From Rhizobium sp. C4 (lineage in GTDB: Bacteria; Pseudomonadota; Alphaproteobacteria; Rhizobiales; Rhizobiaceae): a stretch of 64,000 nucleotides of DNA. Positions 61,774 to 64,000 of the stretch are shown in pieces. The DNA is taken from positions 434,001 to 498,000 of the forward strand of contig NZ_JAJNCX010000001.1 in NCBI RefSeq assembly GCF_021026315.1. Direction: 5' to 3'. The notes beneath the pieces are model-generated. The model was not told the DNA's origin, made no database searches, and worked only from the letters and a program-made list of their open reading frames with translations. A program made the translations under genes and the position numbers. The stretch's first letter is position 1. Each line of letters begins with the position of its first letter.

Positions 61774-62847
61774 ATGAGCGCGGATGGACGCAACGGACTG
61801 ACCTATAGCGATGCGGGCGTCGATATCGATGCCGGCAACCTCATGGTCGAGAAGATCAAGCCTGCCGTCCGCTCGACGCGCCGGCCGGGTGCGGATGGCG
61901 AGATCGGCGGCTTCGGCGGCCTGTTCGACCTGAAGGCTGCCGGTTTCAAGGACCCGGTCCTCGTTGCTGCCAATGACGGCGTCGGCACCAAGCTGAAGAT
62001 TGCCATCGACGCGGATTTCCACGACACGGTCGGCATCGACCTCGTCGCCATGTGCGTCAACGACCTCGTCGTGCAGGGCGCCGAACCGCTCTTCTTCCTC
62101 GACTATTTTGCCACCGGCAAGCTCGACCCGGATCAGGGTGCGGCGATCGTCAAGGGCATTGCCGAAGGCTGCCTCATCTCCGGCTGCGCGCTGATCGGCG
62201 GCGAGACGGCGGAAATGCCGGGCATGTATTCCAAGGGCGATTACGACCTTGCCGGCTTTGCGGTCGGTGCTGCCGAACGCGGCCAGCTTCTGCCGTCCGA
62301 AGAAGTCTCCGAAGGTGACGTGATCCTCGGCCTCTCCTCCTCGGGCGTTCACTCCAACGGTTTCTCGCTGGTGCGCAAGATCGTCGAGTTGTCCGGCCTC
62401 TCCTATGATGCCCCGGCGCCGTTTGCGCCGGAAAAGAAGCTCGGCGAAGCGCTGCTGACGCCGACCCGCATCTATGTGAAGCCGCTTCTGAAGGCGATCC
62501 GCGAGACGGGTGCGATCAAGGCGCTGGCCCATATCACCGGCGGCGGCTTCCCGGAAAACATTCCGCGCGTGCTGCCGAAGCATCTGGCCGCCGAGATCGA
62601 TCTGGCCGCCGTCAAGGCACCGGCTGTGTTCTCCTGGCTGGCCAAGACCGGCGGCGTGGCACCGAACGAAATGCTGCGCACCTTCAATTGCGGCGTCGGC
62701 ATGATTGCCGTCGTTTCGCCCGACAAGGCCGATCAGGTTGCTGCCGTGCTGGAAGCGGAAGGCGAAACCGTCTTCAAGCTTGGCCGCATGGTCGCCCGCG
62801 CAGAAGGCGCGCATGGCACGGTCTACAAGGGCGCGCTGACGCTATGA
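61774..62847 (+). CDS. purM: Phosphoribosylformylglycinamidine cyclo-ligase
   Basis: A 357-residue AIR synthetase of purine synthesis. It starts [22 protein letters not shown], then [22 protein letters not shown] (ATP loop), [32 protein letters not shown] and [20 protein letters not shown] lies 7 bases before the ATG at 61774. The stop overlaps the purN start (ATGA), so the two purine genes are coupled. Confidence 0.96.
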   Translation: MSADGRNGLTYSDAGVDIDAGNLMVEKIKPAVRSTRRPGADGEIGGFGGLFDLKAAGFKDPVLVAANDGVGTKLKIAIDADFHDTVGIDLVAMCVNDLVVQGAEPLFFLDYFATGKLDPDQGAAIVKGIAEGCLISGCALIGGETAEMPGMYSKGDYDLAGFAVGAAERGQLLPSEEVSEGDVILGLSSSGVHSNGFSLVRKIVELSGLSYDAPAPFAPEKKLGEALLTPTRIYVKPLLKAIRETGAIKALAHITGGGFPENIPRVLPKHLAAEIDLAAVKAPAVFSWLAKTGGVAPNEMLRTFNCGVGMIAVVSPDKADQVAAVLEAEGETVFKLGRMVARAEGAHGTVYKGALTL

Positions 62848-63482
62848 CAGGCGCGATGGCGGGTCAGCGCAAGCGCGTTGTCGTCTTCATCTCCGGCAGC
62901 GGGTCCAACATGCTCGCGCTGGCCGAGGCCGCCCACGCGCAGGACTTTCCGGCCGAAATCGTCGCTGTGATTTCCGACAAGACGGATGCGGGCGGGCTTG
63001 CCAAGGCTCAAGGCTTAGGCATTGCGACCTACGCCTTCCTGCGCCGCGACTATGAGAGCAAGGCCGCGCATGAGGCGGCGATCCTTTCCAAGCTTGCCGA
63101 GATCGCGCCCGACATCATCTGCCTCGCCGGCTACATGCGGCTGCTTTCGGCCGAATTCATCCGGCCCTATGAGGGCCGCATCCTCAATATCCACCCGTCC
63201 CTGCTGCCGCTCTTTGCCGGTCTCCACACGCATCAGCGCGCCATTGACGCGGGGATGAAGGTGGCGGGCTGCACGGTGCATCTGGTCACAGAAGGCATGG
63301 ATGAAGGCCCGATCCTGGCCCAGGCGGTCGTGCCGGTTCTGGCAGGCGATACGTCGGACGCGCTGGCGGCACGCGTGCTGAAGCAGGAGCATCGCATCTA
63401 CCGCGCCGTGCTTGCGGCCTTCGCCAACGGCACCTTGCCCGGTGGCTCGGACGAAGCGCAGTGCGTCCTGTCGCTCGGCTGA
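62844..63482 (+). CDS. purN: Phosphoribosylglycinamide formyltransferase
   Basis: A 212-residue folate-dependent GAR transformylase. Motifs: [18 protein letters not shown] (phosphate loop), [37 protein letters not shown] (the catalytic Asn-His pair) and [19 protein letters not shown] (catalytic Asp). It overlaps purM by 4 bases. Convergent with the NudK-like gene 31 bases downstream. Confidence 0.95.
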   Translation: MTGAMAGQRKRVVVFISGSGSNMLALAEAAHAQDFPAEIVAVISDKTDAGGLAKAQGLGIATYAFLRRDYESKAAHEAAILSKLAEIAPDIICLAGYMRLLSAEFIRPYEGRILNIHPSLLPLFAGLHTHQRAIDAGMKVAGCTVHLVTEGMDEGPILAQAVVPVLAGDTSDALAARVLKQEHRIYRAVLAAFANGTLPGGSDEAQCVLSLG

Positions 63483-63513
63483 TGTTCAATTCGGAAGCGC
63501 GCGGCGGCGCTGA

Positions 63514-64000
63514 TCAGCCCGCCTGAAGCAATGCGCGGTTCATGACCGCCCATTGCAGAAGAATGATCGTCTTGGCGTCGGGAAGCCGGCCCTCGCCGAT
63601 CATCGAAAACGCGGTATCGAGGGGGAGTTCGACCACTTCGATATCTTCATGCTCGTCGGCCAGACCGCCGCCGGCTGCTTCCCGGTTGCTTGTATCAATC
63701 AGCCCGACGAAGAGGTGGACCTCTTCGGCGAGAGCACCTGGCGATCCGAACATCGGAAACAGGGAAAAGACCTTGCCAACGCGATAGCCCGTCTCCTCCA
63801 GCGCCTCCCTGCGAGCCGCCTCTTCCGGATCGTCCCCATCCAGCAAGCCGGCAGCGGCCTCCAGCACGAAAGGATCGCGGTCGAGATAGAAGGTCGCGGT
63901 GCGAAACTGGCGGACAAGAACCACGACATCCCGTGCCGGATCGTAAAGCAGGATCGACCCCGCCGAGCCGTGATCCACGACTTCGCGTATCAGCCGGGCG
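63514..64000 (-). CDS. NUDIX hydrolase, NudK-like (GDP-mannose/ADP-sugar pyrophosphatase), 5' end missing
   Basis: Only the last 161 codons are inside the window; the reading frame runs off at 64000. LLYDPARDVVVLVRQFR and the Nudix box beginning AAAGLLDGDDPEEAARRE and ending ALEETGY are seen. The box is one residue shorter than the standard pattern before RE, as in E. coli NudK (GLLDNDEPE). VHLFVGLID, EHEDIEVVELP and AKTIILLQWAV complete the family end. NudK hydrolyses GDP-mannose; ADP-ribose pyrophosphatase activity is the alternative. Confidence 0.85.
   Translation of the reverse strand, partial: ARLIREVVDHGSAGSILLYDPARDVVVLVRQFRTATFYLDRDPFVLEAAAGLLDGDDPEEAARREALEETGYRVGKVFSLFPMFGSPGALAEEVHLFVGLIDTSNREAAGGGLADEHEDIEVVELPLDTAFSMIGEGRLPDAKTIILLQWAVMNRALLQAG

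Noticed and set aside
61593-61793. A 67-residue N-terminal extension of pgsA
   Set aside because: The upstream codons lack family similarity and overlap the purM start region; MNIANIITVGR is the conserved start.
1-64000. CRISPR arrays, insertion sequences, prophage or integrative elements
   Set aside because: I saw no regularly spaced repeats, no transposase or integrase genes, and no tRNA 3'-end duplication.

Overview
The window looks like a chromosomal segment of an alphaproteobacterium of the order Hyphomicrobiales, most likely family Rhizobiaceae. The evidence is the set of genes and their order: an RNase E with a long acidic/basic tail and a GWW-type C-terminus, lpiA-acvB, NDUFA12 and DUF2155 proteins near aat, a pyrB-linked degenerate dihydroorotase, the pgsA-permease-hdaA-ppk-ppx series, and promoter-like elements with CTTGNC...CTATAG character. 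Base composition is high in GC, and most of the DNA is core housekeeping sequence with short accessory patches. I assigned the family by recalling gene families; no search was run.

Layout. 1-8.7 kb: the end of an rlmB-like gene, tRNA-Thr(UGU), nadK, rne (reverse) with a stem-loop-rich upstream region, an amiC-type amidase and penicillin-binding protein 1A. 8.7-13.1 kb: a DUF3018/MazF toxin-antitoxin pair, prfB with an intact programmed +1 frameshift, a Bcr/CflA exporter divergent from a TetR regulator with a 32-bp palindrome between them, and a UPF0114 membrane protein. 13.2-23.7 kb: an aminotransferase, a DsbA-like thiol oxidoreductase, accB-accC-aat, a reverse-strand NDUFA12/DUF2155/small membrane protein group, and the acid-response lipid pair lpiA-acvB. 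23.7-30.7 kb: the two gatCAB loci (gatB followed by two tandem acetyltransferases and an alcohol dehydrogenase; gatC-gatA). They are separated by an accessory patch holding a DUF6455 protein, an acetyltransferase and a YjhX/TopAI-type toxin with its own leader peptide.

30.8-39.4 kb is a mosaic of metabolic and small regulatory genes: arylamine N-acetyltransferase, UPF0173 hydrolase, VOC protein, two AEC transporters, ruvX, DUF6105, TetR, a PaiB-like flavoprotein and an AidB-like acyl-CoA dehydrogenase. 39.5-49.9 kb: pyrB with a catalytically degenerate pyrC, bpt, an AbrB/Doc toxin-antitoxin pair, parC (reverse), two secreted proteins of unknown function, an aldo/keto reductase, and a lower-GC pair made of an ADP-ribosyltransferase-fold protein and an unknown basic protein. 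50-64 kb: aspS, a multicopper oxidase, rnd, a cysteine-rich protein, the ppx-ppk-hdaA-permease-pgsA series (reverse), purM-purN (forward), and a NudK-like hydrolase cut by the window edge.

Functional links inside the window: GatCAB and AspRS suggest indirect Asn/Gln-tRNA formation. Aat and Bpt are the two leucyl-transferase branches of the bacterial N-degron pathway. LpiA and AcvB make and break down lysyl-phosphatidylglycerol, and PgsA makes the phosphatidylglycerol precursor. Three toxin-type loci (MazF, Doc, YjhX) and one ADP-ribosyltransferase are scattered between core genes. The most interesting item is the yjhX leader at 28.34-28.54 kb. It has an 8-codon ORF with a strong Shine-Dalgarno, followed at once by a large stem-loop and then by a helix that can cover the yjhX ribosome binding site. 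This resembles the antibiotic-sensing ToiL leader of E. coli topAI in layout but shows no obvious sequence relation.
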